Part shown: piece after piece, positions 52,457-60,953 of the stretch | Layout of the letters: every line of letters starts with the position of its first letter | Numbering within the stretch: the first letter of the stretch is position 1 | NCBI RefSeq assembly: GCF_009791395.1 | Contig: NZ_WSZK01000012.1 | Location: 87,569 to 151,568, forward strand | Direction of reading: 5' to 3' | From: Halomarina oriensis | Lineage (GTDB): Archaea > Halobacteriota > Halobacteria > Halobacteriales > Haloarculaceae | DNA: 64,000 bases | Made by a program: the position numbers and the translations under genes | The notes under the pieces: model-generated | Databases searched by the model: none | What the model was told of the DNA's origin: nothing | The model's input: only the letters and a program-made list of their open reading frames with translations

Positions 52457-53104
52457 ATGACGATCGTAGTCGACCTCACCCTGCCTGGGGGAGCGTTTCC
52501 GCTCGGAACCCTGCTCGACGACGACCCCGACGCGCACGTCGAGTTAGAGCGTGTCGTCCCGGTCGGGGACCGACTGTTGCCGTTCTTCTGGGTCTCGGAC
52601 GGGTCAGTCGAGCACATCGAGTCGATGCTCGCGGAGCAGGCGGAGGTCGGCGAGTACGAACTGCTCACCACCGCCGGCGACCAGCATCTCTACGAGGTCC
52701 GGTGGAACAGCGACCTGGACGGCATCGTCCCCGCGATCGAGGACAACGAAGGGGCCATCCTCAACGGTCGGGGGGTACGCGGGCGCTGGGAACTGCGTCT
52801 CCGATTCCCCGACCACGACCGTCTGAAAGCGTTCAGCGAACGGTGCCGCGAGAGCGGCGTCCGGTTCGAGGTCAACGGCGTCTACAACCCCCACGTCCCG
52901 TCGGCGAAAGACCGCCTCACACCCAAGCAGTGGGAGACGATGTCGGTGGCCCACGAACTCGGCTACTTCGAGGTCCCGCGTCGGGCGACGCTCGCCGAAC
53001 TCGCCGACCACTTCGGCGTCTCCGAGCAGGCCGTCTCACAGCGCATCCGTCGTGCGCTGAACACGCTACTCAGCGTCCACCAGTTCGAACCGGACACACG
53101 CTGA
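52457..53104 (+). CDS. Bat-type HTH-10 regulator, paralogue B
   Basis: 215 residues. It starts TIVVDLTLPGGAFPLGTLL, followed by VELERVVPVGDRLLPFFW. The sensor-like half contains LYEVRWNSDLDGIVPAIED. The C-terminal HTH-10 reads LTPKQWETMSVAHELGYFEV, PRRATLAELADHFGVS and AVSQRIRRALNTLL. It shares layout and much of its sequence with the divergent gene ending at 51572. The pair probably arose by duplication. The ATG at 52457 is chosen because the strand begins immediately. Confidence 0.88.
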   Translation: MTIVVDLTLPGGAFPLGTLLDDDPDAHVELERVVPVGDRLLPFFWVSDGSVEHIESMLAEQAEVGEYELLTTAGDQHLYEVRWNSDLDGIVPAIEDNEGAILNGRGVRGRWELRLRFPDHDRLKAFSERCRESGVRFEVNGVYNPHVPSAKDRLTPKQWETMSVAHELGYFEVPRRATLAELADHFGVSEQAVSQRIRRALNTLLSVHQFEPDTR

Positions 53105-53308
53105 GTCGGGGTCGGACGTCGCACGAGCGGAGACGTCCCCGGAGAAAATCGGGAACAGCGTGGGTGTCAGAGGCACGACGGTCCCCGTGGCTACGGCCGA
53201 CGAGTCGTGTCGTCCCCACCCGGACACCGACTCGTACACTCCGCCGTTCGCCACTGGGAGTTCGGGAGTGAGCCGACAAAGTACAGTCGCTTCACGACTC
53301 CATGTGGC

Positions 53309-53397
53309 TTTATACCACCCCCCGACGCCGGTGTCACGGCGTTCGGGAGACGGGCGTCGTCGCCCGTGTCCGCCGCGCGTCTGACGGACCGTTATGA
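53309..53397 (+). promoter_or_regulatory. Two candidate promoters and a hairpin before the HerA-like gene
   Basis: A strong TTTATA box lies at 53309-53314 and a weaker TTATGA at 53392-53397, the latter 28 nt before the ATG at 53420. Between them ACGGGCG (53350-53356), a TCGT loop and CGCCCGT (53361-53367) form a perfect 7-bp hairpin. Initiation at the distal box would give a leader of about 80 nt with this hairpin; the proximal one would be leaderless. The rest of the 315-base gap after paralogue B shows no gene. Confidence 0.4.
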
Positions 53398-53419
53398 CAG
53401 TCCGCGCGTAGGCGCGTAC

Positions 53420-55348
53420 ATGGGAGAGACCGAGACCATCACGGTCGCGGAGGTGAGTGACGGCGTCGGTAGCGTCGGCACCCTCGGAACGGACGTCTCG
53501 TTGCCGTCCGTCGAGGTGCTGACCGGTCGCGGCTTCGTCACCGGCAAGTCCGGGTCCGGGAAGTCCAACACCGCGAGCGTCGTCATCGAGAAACTGCTCG
53601 ACCGGGGCTTTCCGGTCCTCATCGTCGACATCGACGGGGAGTACTACGGCCTCAAAGAGAAGTACGAGATCCTCCACGTCGGCGACGACGAGGAGTGCGA
53701 CATCCGGGTGAGCGCCGAACACGCCGAGAAGATCGCGGACCTCGCGCTGGTCCAGAACGTCCCAATCATCCTCGACGTCTCGTCGTTCCTCGACGAACGC
53801 GAGGCTGCCGACCTGCTGACGGAGGTGGCGAAACAGCTGTTCGCCAAGGAGAAGAAGCTGAAGAAGCCGTTCCTGCTGGTCGTCGAGGAGGTCCACGAGT
53901 GGATTCCCGAGGGCGGCGGGATGGGCGAGTGCGGGCGGATGCTCATCAAGGTGGGCAAGCGCGGGCGGAAACACGGTCTCGGCATCATGGGCATCAGCCA
54001 GCGCCCCGCCGACGTCAAGAAGGACTTCATCACGCAGTGTGACTGGCTCTGCTGGCACCGCCTGACGTGGCGCAACGACACGAAGGTCGTCAAACGCGTG
54101 CTGGGCAGTGAGTACTCCGAGGCCGTCGAGTCGCTCGCCGACGGCGAGGCGTTCCTCGTCACCGACTGGGAGGAGGAGGTTCGTCGGGTCCAGTTCCAGC
54201 GCAAGACGACGTTCGACGCGGGGGCGACACCCGGCCTCGACGACTTCGAGCGCCCGGACCTCAAGAGCGTCAGCGAGGACCTCGTCGGCGAACTCACCTC
54301 CATCACCGACGAACAGAACGCCCGCGAGGACCGCATCGAGGAACTCGAAGCCGAACTCCGTCGGAAGGAGTCACGTATCGAGGTGCTCGAACGCGACCTG
54401 GAGGACGCCCGTGACCTCTCGCGGATGGCCGACCAGTTCGCGGCCGCGCTGTTCGACCACCCCGGCCAGTCCCGGATGGCGCTCCAGCGACGTCGTGAGG
54501 ACGCCGAACAGGCGACGCTCGGCGAGGCGGCCGAGGGACCGGTCGCCCCGACTGCGAGCGACGGCCCCCCCACCGACGAGCGTCCGGAGACGGCGACATC
54601 CGACGCTCCCGACGAGTCTGACGAGAACCCACCCGCACCGGCGACCCCGTGGCCGATGCCCGAGGCCCACGACCCGGCGATGTCCGGTGGCGACGCGGAA
54701 CCGTCGGTGGAGGCCCAACGGGCGGCCGACGACGACCCAATCCCGGGTCCGGAGAGCGGCCAGCGAGCCACGTCGACCGAGTCCGTGCCCGACAGCGGTG
54801 TCGGGTCCGCGCCGGCCGACCTCCCCCGAACGACGGAGCCAGCAGCGACCGACGACTGGGCAGACGCCGGCATCACGCTCGCGTCGGACGACACCGGCGA
54901 CGGTGCGGAGCGCGAGGGGACCGGTCGTACACCGTGGCCGGACGCGGCCGACGGTCGGGGCGATAGCCCCTCGGCACCGGACACCGCCGTCGCCGCTGAC
55001 GACGAGTCGACGGTAGCTGCCGTGACGGCGGACCGCCCCGTCGTCGAACGGGTACGCACGGTCCTCACCGACCTCGACCCGACGGCGCGGGCGATGCTCG
55101 GCGTCTATCGAGCGGAGGGGCCGTGTTCGCCGCTGGACGCTCACGTCGCGGCGGGAGGCGACGGCGAGCGGACGACGGCCTACAGTCTGAACAGCGAACT
55201 CAGGGAAGCGGGACTGATTCGCCACGCCGGCCGAGGCCAGTACGCCTACGCGCTCCCGACGTTCGTCGCCGCGGCACACGGCGACCGACTCGACGACGAC
55301 TCGGCGGGTCGGGTCGTCGAGCGAATCGAGACCGGGCTACTGGACTGA
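53420..55348 (+). CDS. HerA-like ATPase with coiled coil and C-terminal winged helix
   Basis: 642 residues. The FtsK/HerA-type P-loop ATPase core covers about 1-275: Walker A GKSGSGKS at 42-49, Walker B LLVVEE at 152-157, and GISQRP at 191-196 as sensor motif. A predicted coiled coil (about 296-335) follows, then a ~200-residue acidic, Pro/Ser/Thr-rich disordered linker. A C-terminal domain (about 545-642) has a winged-helix look: LTDLDPTARAMLGVYRAEG, SLNSELREAGLIRHAGRG and YAYALPTFVAA. HerA proteins pump DNA in repair with NurA or act in plasmid and defence functions; neither NurA nor other repair genes are here. The role is unknown. Confidence 0.82.
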   Translation: MGETETITVAEVSDGVGSVGTLGTDVSLPSVEVLTGRGFVTGKSGSGKSNTASVVIEKLLDRGFPVLIVDIDGEYYGLKEKYEILHVGDDEECDIRVSAEHAEKIADLALVQNVPIILDVSSFLDEREAADLLTEVAKQLFAKEKKLKKPFLLVVEEVHEWIPEGGGMGECGRMLIKVGKRGRKHGLGIMGISQRPADVKKDFITQCDWLCWHRLTWRNDTKVVKRVLGSEYSEAVESLADGEAFLVTDWEEEVRRVQFQRKTTFDAGATPGLDDFERPDLKSVSEDLVGELTSITDEQNAREDRIEELEAELRRKESRIEVLERDLEDARDLSRMADQFAAALFDHPGQSRMALQRRREDAEQATLGEAAEGPVAPTASDGPPTDERPETATSDAPDESDENPPAPATPWPMPEAHDPAMSGGDAEPSVEAQRAADDDPIPGPESGQRATSTESVPDSGVGSAPADLPRTTEPAATDDWADAGITLASDDTGDGAEREGTGRTPWPDAADGRGDSPSAPDTAVAADDESTVAAVTADRPVVERVRTVLTDLDPTARAMLGVYRAEGPCSPLDAHVAAGGDGERTTAYSLNSELREAGLIRHAGRGQYAYALPTFVAAAHGDRLDDDSAGRVVERIETGLLD

Positions 55349-55419
55349 GGAGGCCTCCGCGTCGTCGGAAGAGTAGGTACGTCGACTCGACGGCGTGGCG
55401 TCCGACCGGTGAGCAGTGC

Positions 55420-55599
55420 TCACTCGTCGGTGGTCGAGAGCGTCGTCACGTCGCCACCGTTACACTCCGTACAACGAGCGATTCGAGGGGTGACGGTCGT
55501 TCGCCACGTCGCACCACACGCGTCGCACTCGTACTCGTATCTGGTCCGCTCCTCACCTCCACCACCGAGCGCGTCCTCGACATCGTCAAGTAGTCCCAT
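55420..55599 (-). CDS. 59-residue zinc-ribbon protein
   Basis: Translation of the minus strand from the ATG at 55597-55599 gives MGLLDDVEDALGGGGEERTR followed by a zinc ribbon: CDACGATW and CTECNGGD, with CxxC pairs at residues 25-28 and 43-46. It ends DVTTLSTTDE. A TTTATT box (minus strand, 55633-55638) lies about 34-39 nt upstream. Tiny ribbons of this sort are frequent in haloarchaea. Function is unknown. The gene converges with the HerA-like gene. Confidence 0.7.
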   Translation of the reverse strand: MGLLDDVEDALGGGGEERTRYEYECDACGATWRTTVTPRIARCTECNGGDVTTLSTTDE

Positions 55600-55808
55600 G
55601 GTAGTCTCTGGTCGAGCGTCGTCCTTCTCCGAAATAAATCTTTCTCTGGTTCGGACTAGTTTGTCGGGTCGGGGCGAGTCGCACCGTCCGTCGCTCGTCG
55701 TGTGCCACGCCGAACTCCGACCCGAGAGCGACGACGACGGCCCTCGACGGCCGAGTCGGGTGGGTCGGAAGCGGCCGGGCGACCCACCGGGGGCGCGCTC
55801 GAAGCGTG

Positions 55809-57116
55809 TCAGATCCCGTACTGGTCTCGGACGAGGGGTGCGAGGCCACGCTCTTCGAGGAGGTCCATCGGTGCGAGGAGGGTCAGTTGGACGACCCCCG
55901 GAAGCCGCGCGATTTCGACGCCGCCGGTGAACGTACAGCGCCCCCGGACCTCGCCCTCGGTCATGTCGAGCAGTGCGCTCGCCCGGTCGAACGCGTTCTG
56001 GGTCGCGTCGTTGATGGTCGCACCGCTGCCGACGACCTGGATGGGACCCATCTCCTCGTGGAGGTCCACGCCGTGGGCGTCGGCGAGCGCCCGCCCCGTC
56101 TCCAGTTCCGCCTCGGAGTACGGTCTGGCGATAGGCGGCAGGTCCTCGGCGTTCGGTAGCAGGAGCGGTCCGTCGAGGTCCAGTCCCTTCAGCACCTCGA
56201 CGCGCAGGGTCGTCTTCCCGCTCACGTCGGTGGTGTGCAGCGAGAGTTCACCGTCGCCCTGGTTGGCGTGCAGGTCACCGACGTAGAGACCACCACCGTC
56301 CACCTTGACGGGACAGACGAGGACCGCCCCCTCGCGCACGTCGTTCGAGTCCATGTGCCCGTCCGTGCGGTCGGCGAGGTCCGCCTCGCTCTCGACGCCC
56401 CAGTCGTGGTCCGCGCCGACGAGGAACTGGCCGAAGTCGCCGGCGTTGTGCGAGTCGGGGAGTTCGACGGGCGGCGTCGTCCCGACGTTCCCGATGAACG
56501 GCCGGAGGTGCCCGAGCGTCCCCGGCATCTCGCTGGGCTTGTAGAGCAGGATGGGATGTTGCCGGGAGTTCTCGGGAATCGCCATGTTCTCGCGGGCGTC
56601 CTGGGCCAACTCGTCGGCGGCCGCGTCGTCGAGCGTCAGTCCGACCGTCCGGTCCTCGTCGAAGACGACGGTGTAGCCGTACTCGAAGCCGAACGAGGAG
56701 GCGTTCGCGCCACACTCCGCACACCGGATGGCGTCCTCACCGGTGCCCTCCACGACGCTCTCGGGCCACGACGCGCCACACTCCGGACAGCGGTGGTCGA
56801 CGAACGGGTCGTCGCCGAACGCGCCGTCGCGTTCGGCCATGCTCCCGGTGGAGGTGGCGACGCTCGTCACCTCGACGGAGTCGATGTGGACCGCGATGGC
56901 GTCGCCCACCTCCGCCCCCTCGACGGCGATGGGTCGCGTCACCTCGTGGCCCCCACGGAACGAGGGGGTGATCATCGGCCCCCAGCACGCCGGGGGCGTG
57001 TGGGTGTGGACGGTCCCGCCGTCGGCGACGGTGCCCGCCCACTCCTGGTCCGGGCCGACGAGGCCGAGCGTGTACTGGTCGACGGTGAGTTCGTCGTGAA
57101 TCTCGCGTTGTGCCAT
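55809..57116 (-). CDS. Acetamidase/formamidase family protein with zinc-ribbon insert
   Basis: 435 residues of the FmdA_AmdA family, which hydrolyses small amides to the acid and ammonia. Core signatures are HTHTPPACWGPMITPSF, VKVDGGGLYVGDLHANQGDGE (read in parts VDGGGLYVGD and HANQGDGE) and the TTDVSGKTTLRVEVLKG end region. A four-cysteine insert, C110xxC113 and C132xxC135, lies about a quarter of the way in and looks like a zinc ribbon. The usual family substrate is formamide or acetamide; the insert might alter metal binding or assembly. The start is at the ATG 57114-57116; the frame runs further but is Arg-rich. Confidence 0.86.
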   Translation of the reverse strand: MAQREIHDELTVDQYTLGLVGPDQEWAGTVADGGTVHTHTPPACWGPMITPSFRGGHEVTRPIAVEGAEVGDAIAVHIDSVEVTSVATSTGSMAERDGAFGDDPFVDHRCPECGASWPESVVEGTGEDAIRCAECGANASSFGFEYGYTVVFDEDRTVGLTLDDAAADELAQDARENMAIPENSRQHPILLYKPSEMPGTLGHLRPFIGNVGTTPPVELPDSHNAGDFGQFLVGADHDWGVESEADLADRTDGHMDSNDVREGAVLVCPVKVDGGGLYVGDLHANQGDGELSLHTTDVSGKTTLRVEVLKGLDLDGPLLLPNAEDLPPIARPYSEAELETGRALADAHGVDLHEEMGPIQVVGSGATINDATQNAFDRASALLDMTEGEVRGRCTFTGGVEIARLPGVVQLTLLAPMDLLEERGLAPLVRDQYGI

Positions 57117-57204
57117 GACAGCTACGATCACGGGCGGCCCGGCGATAACTCTGTGCCGACCGGTCGGGAGTCGAGAGAGCGATACCGGACCCCGCGACGC
57201 CGGT

Positions 57205-57849
57205 TCAGACCGACGAGACGAGGTCTCGGAGCACCGACTCGGGGTCGTCGGCCTTCGCCACGCCGCTGGCGAGGAGGACGCCCTCCGCACCGAGGTCGGC
57301 GGCGGCCTCGACGTCGTCGCCCGTCGAGATGCCCGCGCCACAGAGCACGGGGACGGGCGGGTTCACCTCGTCGGCGGCGGCGACGGCCTCGCGGACGATG
57401 TCGGGGTCCGCGCGACTGACCGGCGTCCCCGACCCGATGAGTTCCGGCGGTTCGACGGCGACCATGTCGGGACCGAGCGTCGCGGCGGCCGCTATCTGCC
57501 GGGGGTTGTTCGCGCAGACGATGGTCTCCAGACCGGTGTCCTCGGCGGCCCGGAGGCCACCGTCGACGTCCGCGAGTTTCAGGCGGTGCTCGGAGTGGTT
57601 GAGCAGTGTGCCGGTCGCACCGGCGTCGGCGACGGTTGCGGCGAGCGTGCTCCCGGTGTGACTGCCGTGGTCGTGCGGGGAGACGTGCTGTGCCCACGTC
57701 TCGACGCCCGTCTCCGCGACGGGGCGGAGGTCGGCGGCCTGTGGTGCGACGGCGATCCGTGCGTCGGTGTCGGCGGCGACGTCCGCGGCCGCCTGCGCGA
57801 CGCTCACGGCGTCACACGGGTACGTCTTCAGGTTGACGAGAACGAACAT
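57205..57849 (-). CDS. tpiA: Triose-phosphate isomerase
   Basis: 214 residues, the short archaeal form that is usually tetrameric. Catalytic Lys is in LVNLKTYP, the electrophile His in LLNHSEHRL, and the base Glu in [15 protein letters not shown], next to the phosphate loop. [12 protein letters not shown] and [13 protein letters not shown] form the C-terminal phosphate site. It interconverts glyceraldehyde-3-phosphate and dihydroxyacetone phosphate. The start is the ATG at 57847-57849; a TATTTGC box on the minus strand (about 57873-57879) is at leaderless distance. Confidence 0.95.
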   Translation of the reverse strand: MFVLVNLKTYPCDAVSVAQAAADVAADTDARIAVAPQAADLRPVAETGVETWAQHVSPHDHGSHTGSTLAATVADAGATGTLLNHSEHRLKLADVDGGLRAAEDTGLETIVCANNPRQIAAAATLGPDMVAVEPPELIGSGTPVSRADPDIVREAVAAADEVNPPVPVLCGAGISTGDDVEAAADLGAEGVLLASGVAKADDPESVLRDLVSSV

Positions 57850-57926
57850 ACCACATCGCCTCTCGCCGACAGCAAATAGCTACTCGTTCGGGGCGTCCCG
57901 GACCGACCACCGCCCGCACTCCGGCG

Positions 57927-58457
57927 TCAGTCCTTGCGCTTGACGACGTCCCCGAGCGTGTACGACCCCGACGAGGACCCCCCCTCCCACTCGTCGTCCT
58001 CGCTGCTCCCGCCTTCGGTCAGCGAGATGTCGAGCTTTCGCTCCAGTTTCTTCCGTACGTCGTCGCTCGGGAGGACGTCCCCCCGTTCGAGTTTGCGGAT
58101 GAGACTCGCCTTCTCGTTGAGTTGGCCGGCGAGGTCCTCCTGGGTGAGGCCCGACCCCTCACGTGCGTTGCGAATCCGGTCGTCGTAGTCCTGTGCGACC
58201 TCGTCCATCTGGTCGAACATGTCACGACGGCGGCGCGTCGACGACGGGCCACCGGACCCGGACGTCGAGGAACTGGACGAGGACGACGGGGACGAAGAGG
58301 AGCCGGTCGAGTACTTCGTGCTGGACGAGGACGACGACTGGGTCTTCACTTCGGTCCCGAACTGTGCACAGGAGTCACAGACCTGTATCTCGGCACCTTC
58401 GACCTTCACCGTCTTCGGCGACGAAGTCTCCGCTCCGCACATCTCACACTGCGGCAT
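57927..58457 (-). CDS. Multiprotein-bridging factor 1 (MBF1)
   Basis: 176 residues. The N-terminal zinc ribbon is CEMCGAE (4-7) and CDSCAQFG (about 27-30). A Ser-rich acidic linker follows (about 38-75). The C-terminal cro/C1-type HTH has IRNAREGSGLTQEDLAGQL, KASLIRKLERGDVLPSDDVR and KLERKLDISL. Archaeal MBF1 associates with the ribosome and may help translation or transcription. The long low-complexity linker is unusually Ser-rich. ATAAAA (58484-58489; TTTTAT on the minus strand) lies 27-32 nt before the ATG. Confidence 0.93.
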   Translation of the reverse strand: MPQCEMCGAETSSPKTVKVEGAEIQVCDSCAQFGTEVKTQSSSSSSTKYSTGSSSSPSSSSSSSTSGSGGPSSTRRRRDMFDQMDEVAQDYDDRIRNAREGSGLTQEDLAGQLNEKASLIRKLERGDVLPSDDVRKKLERKLDISLTEGGSSEDDEWEGGSSSGSYTLGDVVKRKD

Positions 58458-58515
58458 ACCTCGTCGTTCGCCTCGCCGACTGATAAAACGTGCGACGAGT
58501 CCCTCGACCCGTCGC

Positions 58516-59139
58516 CTACAACCGGTCCCGTGCGCCGAACGCCTGCATCGCGGAGTAGAAGCGCTGAAGCGCCGTGACGTGACCGACGACGGCGAAGAAC
58601 ACGAGCGCCCACCCGACGACGGTCAGCCCCGCGACGGCGTCGGTGTACTGCCACGCGACGACGCCCACGACGCCGACGATGACGAGGCGGTCCGCGCGCC
58701 CGACCAACCCGCCGTAGACGCGGTCGAGTCCGACCGCCTGGGCCTGCGTCCCGAGGTAGGAGGTCATCACGACGCCCGTGACCGCCGCGAGGCCGAGCGC
58801 CCACTGCCCGACGCCCGCGGCGAGACCGACGAGGATGAAGATGTCCGCGTACCGGTCGAGCACGTGGTCGAGCAGGTCGCCCGCGGGCGAGGCGACGTTC
58901 AGCCGACGCGCCAGCGCGCCGTCGAGGATGTCCAGCCAGCCGTTCAGGAACACCAGGAACGACCCGGCGAGGTAGAGTATCGGGAACGCCCGCCCGAACG
59001 CGAACGCCACCCCGGCGGCCGCCGCGAGCGCGATGGCAGCGACGCTGACGGCGTTCGGCGTCAGCCCCAGTCGCTCGGAGGCGTCGACGAACGGCGCGAG
59101 CAACCGGTTGGCGACCGGTCGGAACTGGTCGAGCGTCAT
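58516..59139 (-). CDS. CDP-alcohol phosphatidyltransferase family protein
   Basis: 207 residues with six membrane helices. The full signature DG-x2-AR-x8-G-x3-D-x3-D is present in DGALARRLNVASPAGDLLDHVLD (segments DGALARR, GDLLDHVLD). It transfers a phosphoalcohol from CDP-archaeol or a similar donor to make polar head groups. Family members in haloarchaea make archaetidylglycerol-, serine- or inositol-type precursors; which one is not decided. It is the third gene in the hisC operon and starts one base after the adenylate-kinase-like stop. Confidence 0.88.
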   Translation of the reverse strand: MTLDQFRPVANRLLAPFVDASERLGLTPNAVSVAAIALAAAAGVAFAFGRAFPILYLAGSFLVFLNGWLDILDGALARRLNVASPAGDLLDHVLDRYADIFILVGLAAGVGQWALGLAAVTGVVMTSYLGTQAQAVGLDRVYGGLVGRADRLVIVGVVGVVAWQYTDAVAGLTVVGWALVFFAVVGHVTALQRFYSAMQAFGARDRL

Positions 59140-59140
59140 C

Positions 59141-59671
59141 TCAGAGCCACCCCGTGAAGTCGACGGTCCCCGCACTCGGGGCACGCTCGCCGGCGACGGC
59201 CGCTCGGACCTCCTCGGCCACCTCGTCGGGCGACCGGTCCGTGGTGTCTATCTCGTAGACCGCGTCCGCTCCGTGGCGCTGGACGGCCTCGCCGAGAATC
59301 ACGTCGAGTGCCTCTGCCTCGGCGTTCTCTCGGGCCGTCTCGGTCGGTTCGCCGCGCTCGCGGAGCCGCGATTCGAGCGTCTCGGGGTGACAGCGCAACA
59401 CGACCACCCGGTCGGCGTCGAAGTGGTGGGCGAGATGTGATTCGACGACCACTGCGTCGTCGCCGGGGGCGTGTTCGTCCAGCCACTCACCGAGCGCCTC
59501 GAAGTCGGCGTACAGACTCGCTCGGTCGGGGTCCTCGCCGTCGTGGAGGCCCTCCTCGCGGATGACGTCGTTGAGGTGGACGACGTGAGCGTGCCCGCCA
59601 GCACGAGTGTCGAGGCGCTCTACTGCCGTCGTCTTCCCCGTTCCCGGTGTTCCCGTGACGGCGACCCTCAC
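59141..59671 (-). CDS. Adenylate kinase/Fap7-like P-loop protein
   Basis: 176 residues. The P-loop GTPGTGKTTAVERL is at about 7-20, followed by VHLNDVIREEGLHDGEDPD, VVVESHLAHHFDADRVVVLR and RERGEPTETARENAEAEAL. These match archaeal adenylate kinases of the Fap7/hCINAP type, which make ADP from AMP and ATP and help small-subunit rRNA maturation. The start is the GTG at 59669-59671; it overlaps the hisC TGA, so coupling is tight. A longer frame is unlike the family. Confidence 0.85.
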   Translation of the reverse strand: MRVAVTGTPGTGKTTAVERLDTRAGGHAHVVHLNDVIREEGLHDGEDPDRASLYADFEALGEWLDEHAPGDDAVVVESHLAHHFDADRVVVLRCHPETLESRLRERGEPTETARENAEAEALDVILGEAVQRHGADAVYEIDTTDRSPDEVAEEVRAAVAGERAPSAGTVDFTGWL

Positions 59672-60780
59672 GCTTCGGGCACCTCTGTGAGCACCCCGTT
59701 GAGCACGTCGACGGCCCGTCTCGTCTCCTCGCGCGTGCCCGTCGTCACGCGGATACACTCGGGCAGGCCGAAACTCGAACAGTCCCGGACGATGACGCCC
59801 CGCCGCTGTGTCGCCCCGGCGACGGCGCTGCCGGGAGTCTCCTCCCCGTCGGTCGGCGCGTCGCTCACGTCCACGAGGACGAAGTTGCCGCCGCTCTCCC
59901 ACGTCGGCGCGTCGAGGTGTTCGTGGAGGTACTCGCGTGCCCACCGCGACGTCTCGACGACCTCCTCGACGAACTCGTCGTCGGCCAGTGCGGCGACCCC
60001 GGCGCGACAGGCCAGTTCGTTGACCGAGAACGGCGTGTTGACCCGTGCGTAGGTGTCGGCCCACGCTGCCGGCGTCAGGAGGTAGCCCAGTCGAAGCCCC
60101 GCCAGTCCGTAGGCCTTCGAGAACGTGCGGAGGACGGCCACGTCCGCACGCTCGTCGAGCAGGCGGCGTTTGCTCTCGCGGTCGGAGAACTCGCCGTAGG
60201 CCTCGTCGACCACGACGAGCGTGTCGTCGTCCGTCTCCGCGGCGAGGCGTTCGACCTCGGCCATCGGCATCTCGCTGCCGACGGGGCTGTGTGGGCTGAT
60301 GACGAAGACGATACGCTCGCCGTCGTAGGATGCGAGCACCCCGTCGGCGGTCTGTGCGAAGTCGTCGGCCTTCGAGAGGTCGTACGTCGAGACGTCGCCG
60401 TGGTGGTAGCGCGCGCTCATCGCGTAGTAGGCGAAGCCGGGTCGCGGGACGAGAATCCCGTCACCGGGGTCGAGCATCGCACGGTGGAGGTAGTCGAGTG
60501 CGCCGTCGCCGCCCGGTGCGAGCCAGACCTGTTCGGGGGCGAGACGCCACCGTTCGGCGATCGCCTCGACGAGGTCGACGTGCGAGGATTTGGGGTAGCG
60601 ATTGACGCCACCGGCGTGCGCTTCGATGGTTTCGACGGCCGCCGGCGAGGGGCCGTGTGGGTTCTCGTTCGACGACAGCACGACGAACTCTTCGGGGTCG
60701 CGGCCGAGTTCGCGGGCCACCTCCTCGATGCCCCGCCCGGCCTGGTAGACCGCGTACGACGAACGGTCCCGTGGTTCCAT
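59668..60780 (-). CDS. hisC: Histidinol-phosphate aminotransferase
   Basis: 370 residues, a fold-type I PLP aminotransferase. The family opening is VVLSSNENPHGPSPAAVETI. VWLAPGGDGALDYL, VISPHSPVGSEMP, VVVDEAYGEFSD and the PLP-lysine motif TFSKAYGLAGLRLGY follow. The C-terminal Arg is in CIRVTTGTREE. It converts imidazole-acetol phosphate to histidinol phosphate. The TTTAAGC box (minus strand, 60802-60808) is 22-28 nt before the ATG at 60778-60780. It heads the operon with the kinase-like and phosphotransferase genes. Confidence 0.95.
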   Translation of the reverse strand: MEPRDRSSYAVYQAGRGIEEVARELGRDPEEFVVLSSNENPHGPSPAAVETIEAHAGGVNRYPKSSHVDLVEAIAERWRLAPEQVWLAPGGDGALDYLHRAMLDPGDGILVPRPGFAYYAMSARYHHGDVSTYDLSKADDFAQTADGVLASYDGERIVFVISPHSPVGSEMPMAEVERLAAETDDDTLVVVDEAYGEFSDRESKRRLLDERADVAVLRTFSKAYGLAGLRLGYLLTPAAWADTYARVNTPFSVNELACRAGVAALADDEFVEEVVETSRWAREYLHEHLDAPTWESGGNFVLVDVSDAPTDGEETPGSAVAGATQRRGVIVRDCSSFGLPECIRVTTGTREETRRAVDVLNGVLTEVPEA

Positions 60781-60953
60781 ATCGGGAACGTGCGGACGGC
60801 GCGGCTTAAACGTGCTCACACGCCGCTGGGCGACGCGAACCCCGCTGTGCGACGGTCGGTCTCCGACGGGTCGCCACCGAGTGACCCCGCCGCGTCGACA
60901 CGACCCACTCACGTTCCGAACTGTTCTTTGTGGCTCCACCGTATCTCACGGCC

